Below are positions 16,205 through 25,300 of a stretch of 64,000 nucleotides of DNA, one piece after another. The position numbers were made by a program, and so were the translations under genes. This stretch comes from Candidatus Paceibacterota bacterium (GTDB taxonomy: Bacteria; Verrucomicrobiota; Verrucomicrobiia; Limisphaerales; UBA8199): contig DAOTCE010000002.1 in the NCBI GenBank assembly GCA_035452965.1, positions 123,898 to 187,897 of the forward strand, written 5' to 3'. Below the pieces are notes generated by a model. It was not told the DNA's origin and did not search any database. It was given only the letters and a program-made list of their open reading frames with translations. Numbering within the stretch: position 1 is the stretch's first letter; each line of letters opens with the position of its first letter.

Positions 16205-17644
16205 TTACGCTTCGCGCAGCAGCACCTCCTTCCGGCTGGCCCCGCCCAGCGGATGGTGCGGGTCGGCCTGCGGCGTGACGCCCTTGACCTCCGTCGTGGC
16301 GATCAGCGGCAGGAACCGTATAAACAGCAGGAACATCGTGAAGAACAGCCCGAACGTCCCCAGGTAGGTGCACACATCCACCCAGGTCGGCTTGTAGTAA
16401 CCCCAGTTGCCCGGCACGAAATCCCGGTAGAGCGAGCCCACCACGATCACAAACCGCTCAAACCACATGCCGATGTTCGCCAGGATCGAGATGATGAACA
16501 CCGCCAGCAGGTTGTGCCGGACCTTCTTGAACCAGAACAACTGCGGCACCAGCGCGTTGAACATCAGCATCGCCCAGCCCCCGTACCAGTATTGCCCGAA
16601 CAGCCGTTGCCAGAACGTGAACCGCTCATACGGGTTGCCGCTGTACCACGCGATGAAATACTCCATGAAGTAGGCGTAGCCGACAATCGAGCCCGTCGCC
16701 AGAGTCACCTTGCACATCAAATCTATGTGCCGCATGGTCACGACCTCTTCCAGCTTGAGCATCGAGCGCAGCGGCACCATCAGCGTCAGCACCATGCCGA
16801 ACCCCGAGTAGATCGCCCCCGCCACGAAATACGGCGGGAAGATCGTCGTGTGCCACCCGGGAAGCTGCGACACCGAAAAGTCCATGGACACCGTGCTGTG
16901 CACCGACAGCACCAGCGGTGTCGCCAGCCCGGCCAGGATCAGGTACGCCTTCTCGTAGTTGCTCCAGTGCCGGTTTGACCCCGTCCACCCCAGCGCGAAC
17001 AGGCCGTAGCAGAACTGCCGCGCCTTCGTCCGCGCCCGGTCTCGCAGGATTGCCAGGTCGGGGATCAGCCCCACATACCAGAAGAGCAGCGACACCGTGA
17101 AATAGGTCGAAACCGCAAACACGTCCCACATCAGCGGCGACCGGAACTGCGGCCAGATGCCGTTCGAGTTGGGAATCGGGAACAGCCACCAGCCGTACCA
17201 CACCCGCCCGATGTGGATCAAGGGGAATATGCCCGCGCACATCACCGCGAAGATGGTCATGGCCTCCGCCGCCCGGTTGATCGAGGTGCGCCACCGCTGC
17301 CGCAACAGGAACAGGATCGCCGAGATCAACGTGCCCGCGTGCCCGATCCCGATCCACCAGACGAAATTGATGATGGCCCAGCCCCACATCACCGGGTGGT
17401 TCAGCCCCCAAACGCCCACGCCCGTCGAGATCAAGTAGGCCAGCATCGCCACCATCAGCAGCAGCAAGGTCACGCTGGGAATGAACGCCCACCACCACCA
17501 CGCCGGCGTCTTGCCCTCGATAATCCCGGCCACCTTGTCCGTGATCCAGCCCGGCGACCGCTGGTTGGCCACCAGCGGGATCCGCTCCAGCTCCGCGGGC
17601 GGCGGCGCGACCTGAATCGCCGATCTGATCCCAGCCTCGCTCAT
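16205..17644 (-). CDS. actC: Alternative complex III membrane subunit ActC (NrfD family)
   Basis: A 479-residue integral membrane protein of the NrfD/PsrC family and the probable menaquinol-oxidising subunit of ACIII. It has about ten helices. Family landmarks include WWWWAFIPSVTLLLLM, NFVWWIGIGHAGTLISAIL, FPLIHIGRVWYGWW, HSTVSMDFSVSQLPGWHTTI, FMEYFIAWYSG and WFERFVIVVGSLYRD. ATG 17644 is chosen because the protein begins MSEAGIRSAIQ; the longer open frame upstream enters the gap after actB. The 99-base gap between actB and actC is the largest in this operon. Confidence 0.95.
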   Translation of the reverse strand: MSEAGIRSAIQVAPPPAELERIPLVANQRSPGWITDKVAGIIEGKTPAWWWWAFIPSVTLLLLMVAMLAYLISTGVGVWGLNHPVMWGWAIINFVWWIGIGHAGTLISAILFLLRQRWRTSINRAAEAMTIFAVMCAGIFPLIHIGRVWYGWWLFPIPNSNGIWPQFRSPLMWDVFAVSTYFTVSLLFWYVGLIPDLAILRDRARTKARQFCYGLFALGWTGSNRHWSNYEKAYLILAGLATPLVLSVHSTVSMDFSVSQLPGWHTTIFPPYFVAGAIYSGFGMVLTLMVPLRSMLKLEEVVTMRHIDLMCKVTLATGSIVGYAYFMEYFIAWYSGNPYERFTFWQRLFGQYWYGGWAMLMFNALVPQLFWFKKVRHNLLAVFIISILANIGMWFERFVIVVGSLYRDFVPGNWGYYKPTWVDVCTYLGTFGLFFTMFLLFIRFLPLIATTEVKGVTPQADPHHPLGGASRKEVLLREA

Positions 17645-17743
17645 CGCAACCCCTCTGTCCTTCGAATGCCAAGGGCGGCCCGCGCTGGGGCGGCGCACGA
17701 TCGGCTGCGGCTTCCGTCTTGCCGAGAACGCTTGGCTGGCGCG

Positions 17744-20700
17744 CTAGTGCCCATGCTGCGCCTCCTTTGCCTGCGCCCCAGCCGGCTGGCCGTGCTTTGC
17801 CTCGTGCTGCCCGTGGCTGCCGCGGTGCTGCGCGTACTCCTCCCAACTGGCCGGGTGCGGCCGGTAATCCGGCATCGCCGGGTTCGGATTCCGCACCCGC
17901 GCGAGATACGTCGTCCGCGGCTTGGTCCCCAGAAACTCCAGCAGCGCGTAATCTCTCTCCTGGCGTTTGAGCTGCGACACCCGGCTGTTCTCGTCCTTGA
18001 GGTTCCCGAACACAATTGCCTCCGCCGGGCACGCCTGCTGGCAGGCGGTCTTGAATGTCCCCTCGGGCACCTCCACGTTCCCGCTGTCCCGCGCCTTGAC
18101 CTTCTGCGCGATCTGCGCCTGCTGGATGCGCTGCACGCAAAACGTGCACTTCTCCATCACGCCCCGCATTCGCACCGTCACATCCGGGTTCTTCGCCAGC
18201 TTCAGCAGCTCCCACTCCTCGGCCGGCCGCGGGCTCGCTTCCTGGTCTCTGAACCAGCGCAGCAGGTCCCACTGGCCCTCTGTGCGGGAGAGCATCGGCG
18301 TCGAGTAAAACGGCCCCTTGAGCCGCTCCAGCGGCCGCTTGTTGTAGTCGAAGAAATTGAACCGCCGCACCTTGTAGGGGCAGTTGTTCGAGCAGTAGCG
18401 CGTCCCGACGCACCGGTTGTACGTCATCACGTTCAGCCCCTCCTCGTCATGCGACGTCGCGTTCACCGGGCACACGTTCTCGCACGGCGCCGCCTCGCAA
18501 TGCTGGCACATCAGCGCCTGCCACGCCACCTGCGGCGCCTCCACTGGCCCCGCGTAATACCGGTCAATCCGCAGCCAGTGCATCTCCCGGCTCCGGCTCA
18601 CCTGGTCTTTGCCCACGATTGGGATGTTGTTCTCGCTCTGGCACGCCACCACGCACGCCGAGCAGCCCACGCAGCCGTTCAGGTCAATCGCCATCCCCCA
18701 CTGGTGCAGCCCCCGCTTCTTCGCCTCGTCGAACGGATTGGGATAAAGCGGCTGCGTGCTCGGCGGATGCGCCGGCCCCATCTCCCGCGCGAATTCCGGG
18801 TGTGCCAAATACTGCGCCAGGTTCGCCTCCCGCACCACCGGCCGGCCCTCCATCGCCCAATGCGTCTGCACGGTGGCGACCGGATGCAGCTTCCCGGTCG
18901 CGGCTACTGTTGCGCCCGGCGCCGAATGCGGCGCGGCACTCGCGCGCAGCCGATACGCGTCATAACCCGCGCCCGACCCCACCCGCCCGCTCCGCGGCCG
19001 ACCATAACCCAGCGCGAGCCCGACGACGTCGTCCGCCATCCCGGGCTGGATCCACGCCGGCCCGACCACCTCGCGTCCGCCCAGCGCCACCTTCACCAGC
19101 GACACCTTGGTCGCGCCGCCCGAAACTACCCGGCTCACGAGTCCCAGGTTCTCGAATGTCCGCGGGCTCAGGAGCACCAGGTTCTCCCACGTCACCTTGG
19201 TAATGGGTTCGGGCAGCTCCTGCATCCACCCGTTGTTGTTGTAGCGGCCGTCGTCCACGCAATAATGGCTGTGGAACACCACCTCCAGGTCTTTAAGCTC
19301 ACCCGGCGGCTTCACCGCCTGCAATGCGCTATTGACCGCCTCCGAAGACAGCACCACGTCCACCGCCTTGGCGGCCGATCCCTCCTGGAATCCATTGTGC
19401 AGGAACCGCTTCCACTCCTCTTCGCCCCCACCCGTCAGCCCGCGGAACGTCTCACGCACGATCTCGTAGCCACTGGCCGGTTCCAGTCCTCCCAGCCGCG
19501 CCAGCAGTTCCACCTCCGTCAGGCCGCCGAACAACGGCGCGATCAAGGGCTGGATTGGCACCAGCGTGCCGTCGCTCGTTCGCGCATCGCCCCATGACTC
19601 CAAGTAATGCAGCCGCGGAATGCCCCAGTCGCTCACCGCCTGCGTCTCATCCTCGTGATAACCCAGCCGCACCACCAGCTTGGCCTTGCGCTGCGTTGCC
19701 GCCCAATCCAGGTCGGCGGGCGCGTTATACACCGGGTTGCCCCCCAGGACCACCAGCGTCTCGACCTGGCCTGCGTCCAAGGCCTGCGCCAACTCCGCGA
19801 TGTTCCCCTCCGTCGGCGCCGGCGCCTCGTGCAGCACCACCGTCTTGCCCACGTTGCCCAGCGCCGCGTTCATCGCATGCGCCAGCGCGTGCATCGCCAG
19901 CGGCTGCCGCTGGCCTGCCAGCACGACGCAGTTGCCCTTGTGGGCCTGCAGATCCTTCGCGCACTCGGTAATCCACTTCGGATCCACCCCGGCAGCCCCC
20001 AGCGCTGCCGTCAATTCTTTGCCGCCCTGCGGAACGCCCTCCGTCGCCAAGGCTGCCGCCAGGGCTGCCGCGATTGGAAACACCAAACTCGGCGGCACCC
20101 GCAGCCGATGGTCCGCGCTCGCGCCCGTCAGCGTCAGCAGGCTCTCCACCACGTAAAGCCGGCTCATCAGGTCCTCGCCCTGCGCCTTGTCCGGCGACTC
20201 GACCCGCCGCCCCTTGGCGAAGTCGCGGATCAGCCGGTGCAGGTCTTCCTCCGCCCCCAGGAAATCGCAGTCCAGGGACACAATCCGCTTGGCCTGCTCC
20301 AGCCGGTAATACGGCTTCACCGGCTTGCCGAACGCCAGCGTCGTCCCTTCCCGGTGAATGTCAAAGTCCACCGGCTCGTGAATGAACCACTTTGCCTTCG
20401 GCAGCCGCTCCGCCACCAGCTTCTGCAAGCGCGCCCGCGACGGTGAACTGCTCCGCTCCATCAGGCAACACAGCCCCGCCCCGCCCTTCGCCCCCAATTG
20501 CCGCGACAACCCGGTCAGGAAATCCAGCGCCGCCGCCGGCGGCACCACCTTGCCCCCCTGCTTGTACTGCATCGCCCGGTCCGGGTCATACAGGTCCAGC
20601 ACCGACGCCTGCGCGAACCGGTCCGTTGACCCGTTGCTGTCCGGGTGCAGCGCGTTGCCCTCCACCTTCGTCGGCCGGCCCTCGTGCGACTTCACCACCA

Positions 20701-21028
20701 GCGGCATCGCCCCGCCGCGCGTCGGCATCGCCGTCGCGTAGTACTGCGGCACCCCGTGCACATACCCCTCCGGCTGCTTGCTGAACGGCAGGATGTTCGA
20801 CTCCGGCCGGCGGCAGCCCGTCAGCCCGAACCCCGCCAGCAGGAACGACGCGGACATGATCTTCATGAAATGCCGCCGTGTGACCGGGTCTGCGAACTCC
20901 GTGGCCCCCGCCGGGAACTCGTTCTCCACCCATTGCCGGAACTCCGGCGTTTCCGCCAGCTCCTCGAGGCTGCGCCAGTAGCGCGGCCCGGTTTTCGGCG
21001 CAGGACTTGGAGGAGGAATCGCGTTCAT
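17744..21028 (-). CDS. actB: Alternative complex III iron-sulfur/molybdopterin-fold subunit ActB
   Basis: A 1094-residue subunit combining a molybdopterin-oxidoreductase-like domain (which in ACIII lacks molybdenum) with a C-terminal four-cluster ferredoxin domain. A twin-arginine signal (RRHFMKIM, hydrophobic helix, then GLTGC) lies at about residues 50-75. The ferredoxin half has CVGCSACVVACQSE, CQHCEAAPCENVCP, CVGTRYCSNNCPYKVRRF and CTFCVQRI...CQQACPAEAI. The two halves are one polypeptide, as in most bacterial ACIII. The start is taken as the ATG overlapping the actA stop (ATGA). It passes electrons from ActC to the haem subunits. Confidence 0.96.
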   Translation of the reverse strand: MNAIPPPSPAPKTGPRYWRSLEELAETPEFRQWVENEFPAGATEFADPVTRRHFMKIMSASFLLAGFGLTGCRRPESNILPFSKQPEGYVHGVPQYYATAMPTRGGAMPLVVKSHEGRPTKVEGNALHPDSNGSTDRFAQASVLDLYDPDRAMQYKQGGKVVPPAAALDFLTGLSRQLGAKGGAGLCCLMERSSSPSRARLQKLVAERLPKAKWFIHEPVDFDIHREGTTLAFGKPVKPYYRLEQAKRIVSLDCDFLGAEEDLHRLIRDFAKGRRVESPDKAQGEDLMSRLYVVESLLTLTGASADHRLRVPPSLVFPIAAALAAALATEGVPQGGKELTAALGAAGVDPKWITECAKDLQAHKGNCVVLAGQRQPLAMHALAHAMNAALGNVGKTVVLHEAPAPTEGNIAELAQALDAGQVETLVVLGGNPVYNAPADLDWAATQRKAKLVVRLGYHEDETQAVSDWGIPRLHYLESWGDARTSDGTLVPIQPLIAPLFGGLTEVELLARLGGLEPASGYEIVRETFRGLTGGGEEEWKRFLHNGFQEGSAAKAVDVVLSSEAVNSALQAVKPPGELKDLEVVFHSHYCVDDGRYNNNGWMQELPEPITKVTWENLVLLSPRTFENLGLVSRVVSGGATKVSLVKVALGGREVVGPAWIQPGMADDVVGLALGYGRPRSGRVGSGAGYDAYRLRASAAPHSAPGATVAATGKLHPVATVQTHWAMEGRPVVREANLAQYLAHPEFAREMGPAHPPSTQPLYPNPFDEAKKRGLHQWGMAIDLNGCVGCSACVVACQSENNIPIVGKDQVSRSREMHWLRIDRYYAGPVEAPQVAWQALMCQHCEAAPCENVCPVNATSHDEEGLNVMTYNRCVGTRYCSNNCPYKVRRFNFFDYNKRPLERLKGPFYSTPMLSRTEGQWDLLRWFRDQEASPRPAEEWELLKLAKNPDVTVRMRGVMEKCTFCVQRIQQAQIAQKVKARDSGNVEVPEGTFKTACQQACPAEAIVFGNLKDENSRVSQLKRQERDYALLEFLGTKPRTTYLARVRNPNPAMPDYRPHPASWEEYAQHRGSHGQHEAKHGQPAGAQAKEAQHGH

Positions 21029-21738
21029 CGGTGGCACGTGGAACAGTTTTGCAGCGACTGCACCCGCCAGTCCTGCATAAGCTTCTGGCCGTTCTTGCGC
21101 TGCAACTCTGCGTTCGCAGTCGGATTGTCACTCCACTTCCAGTTTAGGTCGGTGATCTTGTCCAGAGGGCGCAGCTTGGTTTCCGGGTGACGATGGCAAT
21201 CCAGGCAGAAGGTCATGCTCAACGGCTGCGCGTGATGAACCTCATCCATCTGGTTGATCTGCCCGTGACACTCGACGCAACTGATGCCCCGGTTCACATG
21301 CACCGAATGGTTAAAATAGACATAATCCGGCACCCGGTGAATCTGCACCCAGGGAATCGGTCGGCCGGTCTCAGCGCTCTCACGCACCAGCGCCAGCCGC
21401 GGATCACTCGAGAGCACTTGCGTATGGCAGTTCATGCAGGTGGCGGCTGCCGGGATGTTTGAATACCACGACTTCTCGACCCCATTGTGGCAGTAGCGAC
21501 AATCCAACCCCAATTGGTCCGCATGCACCGCGTGGGAGAAAGCCACCGGCTGAATCGGTTGGTAGCCCACCCGGGAATACTTGGGCGTCAGATAATACCA
21601 CACCCCCGCGGTAACGGCGGTAGCGGTCAGCAGCCCGCCGATGAGAATCATCACCGGCAGACGATTAGTCCACTTAGGGAATATGGCAGACACGGCCTTA
21701 TCTTGTTTCTTCCGACGCAACTTCCAACAGCCACCCAC
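21025..21738 (-). CDS. actA: Alternative complex III pentahaem cytochrome ActA
   Basis: A 237-residue first gene of the operon. It has one N-terminal membrane helix (RLPVMILIGGLLTATAVTAGVW) and five CxxCH motifs in order: CRYCH, CMNCH, CVECH, CLDCH and CSTCH, the last just before the stop. This matches ActA of ACIII, a periplasmic multihaem cytochrome that relays electrons from ActB. A cluster of histidines (FSHAVHADQLG, FNHSVHVNRG) supplies likely distal ligands. The promoter for the operon should lie in the 21739-22300 gap, which also carries repeats. Confidence 0.95.
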   Translation of the reverse strand: MGGCWKLRRKKQDKAVSAIFPKWTNRLPVMILIGGLLTATAVTAGVWYYLTPKYSRVGYQPIQPVAFSHAVHADQLGLDCRYCHNGVEKSWYSNIPAAATCMNCHTQVLSSDPRLALVRESAETGRPIPWVQIHRVPDYVYFNHSVHVNRGISCVECHGQINQMDEVHHAQPLSMTFCLDCHRHPETKLRPLDKITDLNWKWSDNPTANAELQRKNGQKLMQDWRVQSLQNCSTCHR

Positions 21739-22036
21739 CCGATCCCGTGCAAAACCGCCAAAACTCGCATCTCGAGCTCGCTGTGACGGCGAAGTTCTTT
21801 AGCCCGGGAATTGGAGCTTCGCAAGGGGTGCCTGCAATATTTCTAACGATTTCCATATGGTTAATCGCCGCGATAAGATGAACTGAATGACAGATGCCCT
21901 CTCGCAGATATGCTTGCGAGGGGCTCCAGCTTCAGGCGTACGCGCTAGTGCGCTTGGAGGCCCGGGCTTGCGCCGCCCGACGGGGATCTTGCGCGGGATT
22001 GGATCGGGTTGCCAGCGTGTTGCCCCGGTGTTGCTA

Positions 22037-22091
22037 GCATCATTGGAGCATGATTGGAGCATGATTACTCCATGATTGGGCCTTGATTGCC
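22037..22091 (+). repeat. Five-unit 11-base-period tandem array (GCATGATT type), second copy
   Basis: Five contiguous 11-base units: GCATCATTGGA, GCATGATTGGA, GCATGATTACT, CCATGATTGGG, CCTTGATTGCC. Unit number, unit length and the degenerate last unit (CCTTGATT) match the array at 7123-7177 on the other strand. The following bases (CCTGTCCCGGACCTCC) resemble that array's flank. It lies about 300 bases from both divergent start codons. Confidence 0.85.
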
Positions 22092-22201
22092 CTGTCCCGG
22101 ACCTCCTCAGCCCAGGGGCGCTTCCCGACTGCGCCTGGCTGGTATTTATAGTCCAACTCCGCCCAATTGTCGAATGAAAAGTCCTATAGAAGCGTCACGT
22201 C

Positions 22202-22311
22202 CAGCGCGTATGCCTGAAGGCGCGCGGGCATCTGGCCCGCTGGTCTGGCCCGCAACCCGCAAAGCGGGCAAGATGTCCGCGCTCCTCCGGCAGCTTCATG
22301 CATACGCGCTG
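22202..22311. repeat. 110-base imperfect inverted repeat with internal REP-like palindrome
   Basis: The outer arms are perfect for 12 bases (CAGCGCGTATGC / GCATACGCGCTG). They continue as an imperfect stem (CTGAAG / CTTCAT region, GCGCGGGCATC / GATGTCCGCGC). Inside is a GCGGGCATCTGGCCCGC palindrome and a second one, CCCGCAAAGCGGG. A related GCGGGCATCCTGCCCGC palindrome follows pyk at 62468. It looks like a non-autonomous REP or MITE-like element, with no target duplication confirmed. Confidence 0.6.
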
Positions 22312-22379
22312 CCGGTCTAGATTCCATGAGGCTTTTGGCTGGTCATCGGGCAAGCCTATGAAGTAAATTGCCTTACCCT

Positions 22380-25300
22380 ATGCGCTCGCGGCGCTTGATC
22401 TGGCTTTTGTTGAGCGTGATGCTGTTTGTCACGGGGCTGTATATTTGGCGGTCAAATAGTCACCTCGCCTCAAGCCTCGCCATTACTCGGCCTTCCCGGT
22501 CTCCCGCCCCGCCCCCAACCGCATCAATTGCCGCGGAACACGCCATACACGGCGCCAGCCCCCACGGTCTGCGACTGACCAACACTGCCACTCCTTTCGG
22601 TGACCTCGTCCGCAGCCGCACCGCCATCCTGCTCGAAAACGCGCTGCTGGATACTGCCCAACCGCTGACCCTGCCGATCCCCGAACACCTGCGGACGCAG
22701 GGCGATCCCGGCGCATACATCATCCAATCCCGCATGCCTCTAGACGGAGCATTTCGCGACCGTCTGCATGAGGCCGGGGCCGTTATTGTCGCCTACATTC
22801 CCAACCAGGCTTATCTGGTCCGCGCGTCCCAGGCAGTTGCGCGGGTGTTGCAGGGTGACCCGCAAACACAGGCAGTTCTGCCCTACGAACCCTACTTCAA
22901 ACTCAAGCCGTTGTTGCTTGCCCTGGCTGTTCAAGAACAACCCCTGCCGGCCAATCAATTACTTAACCTGTTGCTCTTTTCGGATGCTAACTCTGCAGTC
23001 CATGACGAGTTGAAACACCTCGGTGTGCAAGTCCTCGACCAGGAACGTTCGCCATTCGGGCCGGTGCTCAAAGTGCGCCTTGAAAACGCCACCATTCTTC
23101 CCGCCCTGGCCCGTCTTGCGAGTATGCAGGAATTGGAACTCTCACATGTCCGAGTTCTGGCGAACGACCTTAGCCGTGCCCGCATTGCCGTCGCGACTGA
23201 CTCAACTATTTCCGAAAATTACCTCGGTCTGACTGGCACCAATGTCCTGGTCAATGTCAATGACTCCGGCGTTGACATGAACCACCCCGATTTGCAGGGA
23301 CGGATTCTGTTCGATGCGCCAATTAGCGGTGTTGATTCCAACGGCCATGGCACCCACGTCGCCGCCATCATCGCTGGCAGCGGCCTGGAGTCGCCCAGCG
23401 TTACCAATGCCCGCGGCTCGGTCATGCCTGGCACCAACCTCCAATTCCGCGGCAAGGCGCCCGGAGCCCAGGTTTTCGCCATCGCGACCGAGGCCGACCC
23501 CGGGCCTGCCTCCGACTCCCGCCTCCAGGAGGCCGCTGCCCGCACTAACGCGTTCATTTCCAACAACAGTTGGCACTACGCGAATGCCAACACCTACGAT
23601 CTTGCCGCCGCTCGGTACGATGCCGCGGTCCGCGACGCTCTGCCCGAGGTCTCCGGATCCCAGCCCCTGGTGTTCGTCTTCGGCGCCGGCAATGCCGGTA
23701 ACGGTGCTGACGACGGCTCAGGCGGCGATCCGGACACCATCCAGTCACCCGCCACAGCCAAGAACGTTATCACCGTTGGCGCCATAACTCAGCCGCGCTG
23801 GATTACCAACGAGGCCTGGCAGTGCACGACTGTCAACGAGACCAATGTCTGCGTGACGAACCAACCCTGGCTGGCGCTTACCGCCACAAACGACGCCGTG
23901 ACCGCCTTCTCCAGCCGGGGCAGCGTCGGAGTCGGCCTCGAAGGTGTCCTGGGACGGTGCAAGCCTGACCTCGTCGCGCCCGGCACTTTCGTCGTCTCGG
24001 CTCGCTCCGCGCAGTGGGATCAAGCTGCCTACTACGGCCCCAGCGATGCCTTCAGCACCTACTCCGAGGTCTTCAGCAATCTGAACGAAACGCTCGGGCC
24101 GTTCTACCGCTACGAATCTGGCACCAGCCTTGCCGCCGCCGATGCATCGGGCTTGTTGGCTCTCATGCAGGAGTTCTTCCAGAGTTATGGCCGCACCAAC
24201 AGTCCCGCGCTCATGAAAGCCCTCCTGATCAATGGAGCGCGCCCCCTGACTGCGCCCGGCGGATTCCAGGTCAACAGCCGCACGAACTCACAGGGGTGGG
24301 GGTTGATCAATCTTACCAACAGCTTGCCTGTTGGCCTCACCAACGCGTTCGTGCAGGCTGCCGCACCGATGCAGATTTTTGACCAGGACGCCTCTCATGC
24401 CCTGGCGACCAGCCAGAGCCACACCCGCTTTGTCTCCCTTTTGCCCGAGGCCACCAACTGCCCGCTGCGGTTCACCCTCGTGTGGACCGATCCGCCAGGT
24501 AATCCTGTCGCCAGCCTCAAGCTTGTTAATAACCTCGACCTCGTTGTTACCAATCTTGACACCGGCGAAGTCTTCTTCGGCAACGATATTCTCCCTCACT
24601 GCAGCTTCAACCAACCGTGGGATGATGGCGCTCCGCCCAACCTGGACGCAGTGAACAACGTCGAAAATGTCTACCTCTCCCCACCGCTTGCCACCAACTA
24701 CTCCGTCACTGTGCTGGCCCACAGTGTTAACGTCAACGCTGTCACCGCTCGGACGAACGACATCGTGCAGGACTACGCGCTGGTCATTGCCAGCGGTGAT
24801 GGCCAGTTGGCCGACGCCCTAAGTGTTGCCGAGACCCCGATCAACTCCAGCCTTTCCTCCGGCATTTCATTCATCCCCAACAGTTTTGCTCCTGATCAAC
24901 GCATATCCGGCGGGCTTCTGCCGGGGCAGCGGGTGGGGGCCAATGGGCCTTCGCCGGACGGCGTTACTATCCCTTTGCCCGGCGCGCCCAGCGGCGTTAT
25001 CACCCTCGGCCTCACCAACCAGTGGCGTTTCTACATCCTGACCAATGACTTTGAGTACACAAATGCCGCCTTCCTCACCTTCCTGCCAAGCATCCTTTCA
25101 TTGCCGCGCTTTGAGGCGCAGCAAACCAATCCTGCCCCGCCTGAGGCGGACATTGACCTCTATGTTTCCGCCGACGCGGGGCTAACGAACCTAGAGCCGC
25201 TCGCGGTGGCTGAGGCCTGGAATTCGCTTGGCCGAGGGGGCGTTGAAATGGTCGTGCTATCGAACACTGCGCCGGGCTTGTATTATGTTGGCGTCAAGGC

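Larger units (their letters stand above)
21739..22379. other. Divergent intergenic region with two repeat structures
   Basis: This 640-base gap separates the divergent act operon and the subtilisin-like gene. Short open frames exist on both strands but none shows a ribosome site or recognisable protein. It contains an 11-base-period array (22037-22091) and a 110-base imperfect inverted repeat (22202-22311). AT-rich blocks at about 21830-21880 and 22150-22190 are candidate promoter zones for the two directions, but no clear -35/-10 pair was identified. Confidence 0.6.

Noticed and set aside
17213..19597. 794-codon open frame on the plus strand opposite actB and actC
   Set aside because: Antisense to clear ActB/ActC coding sequence and of low-complexity Arg/His/Pro composition.
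22037..22091. CRISPR array
   Set aside because: Units are 11 bases and contiguous with no spacers; no cas genes nearby.
21799..22320. Several short open frames between actA and the subtilisin-like gene
   Set aside because: They overlap the tandem array and inverted repeat, lack ribosome sites and show no protein-like conservation pattern.
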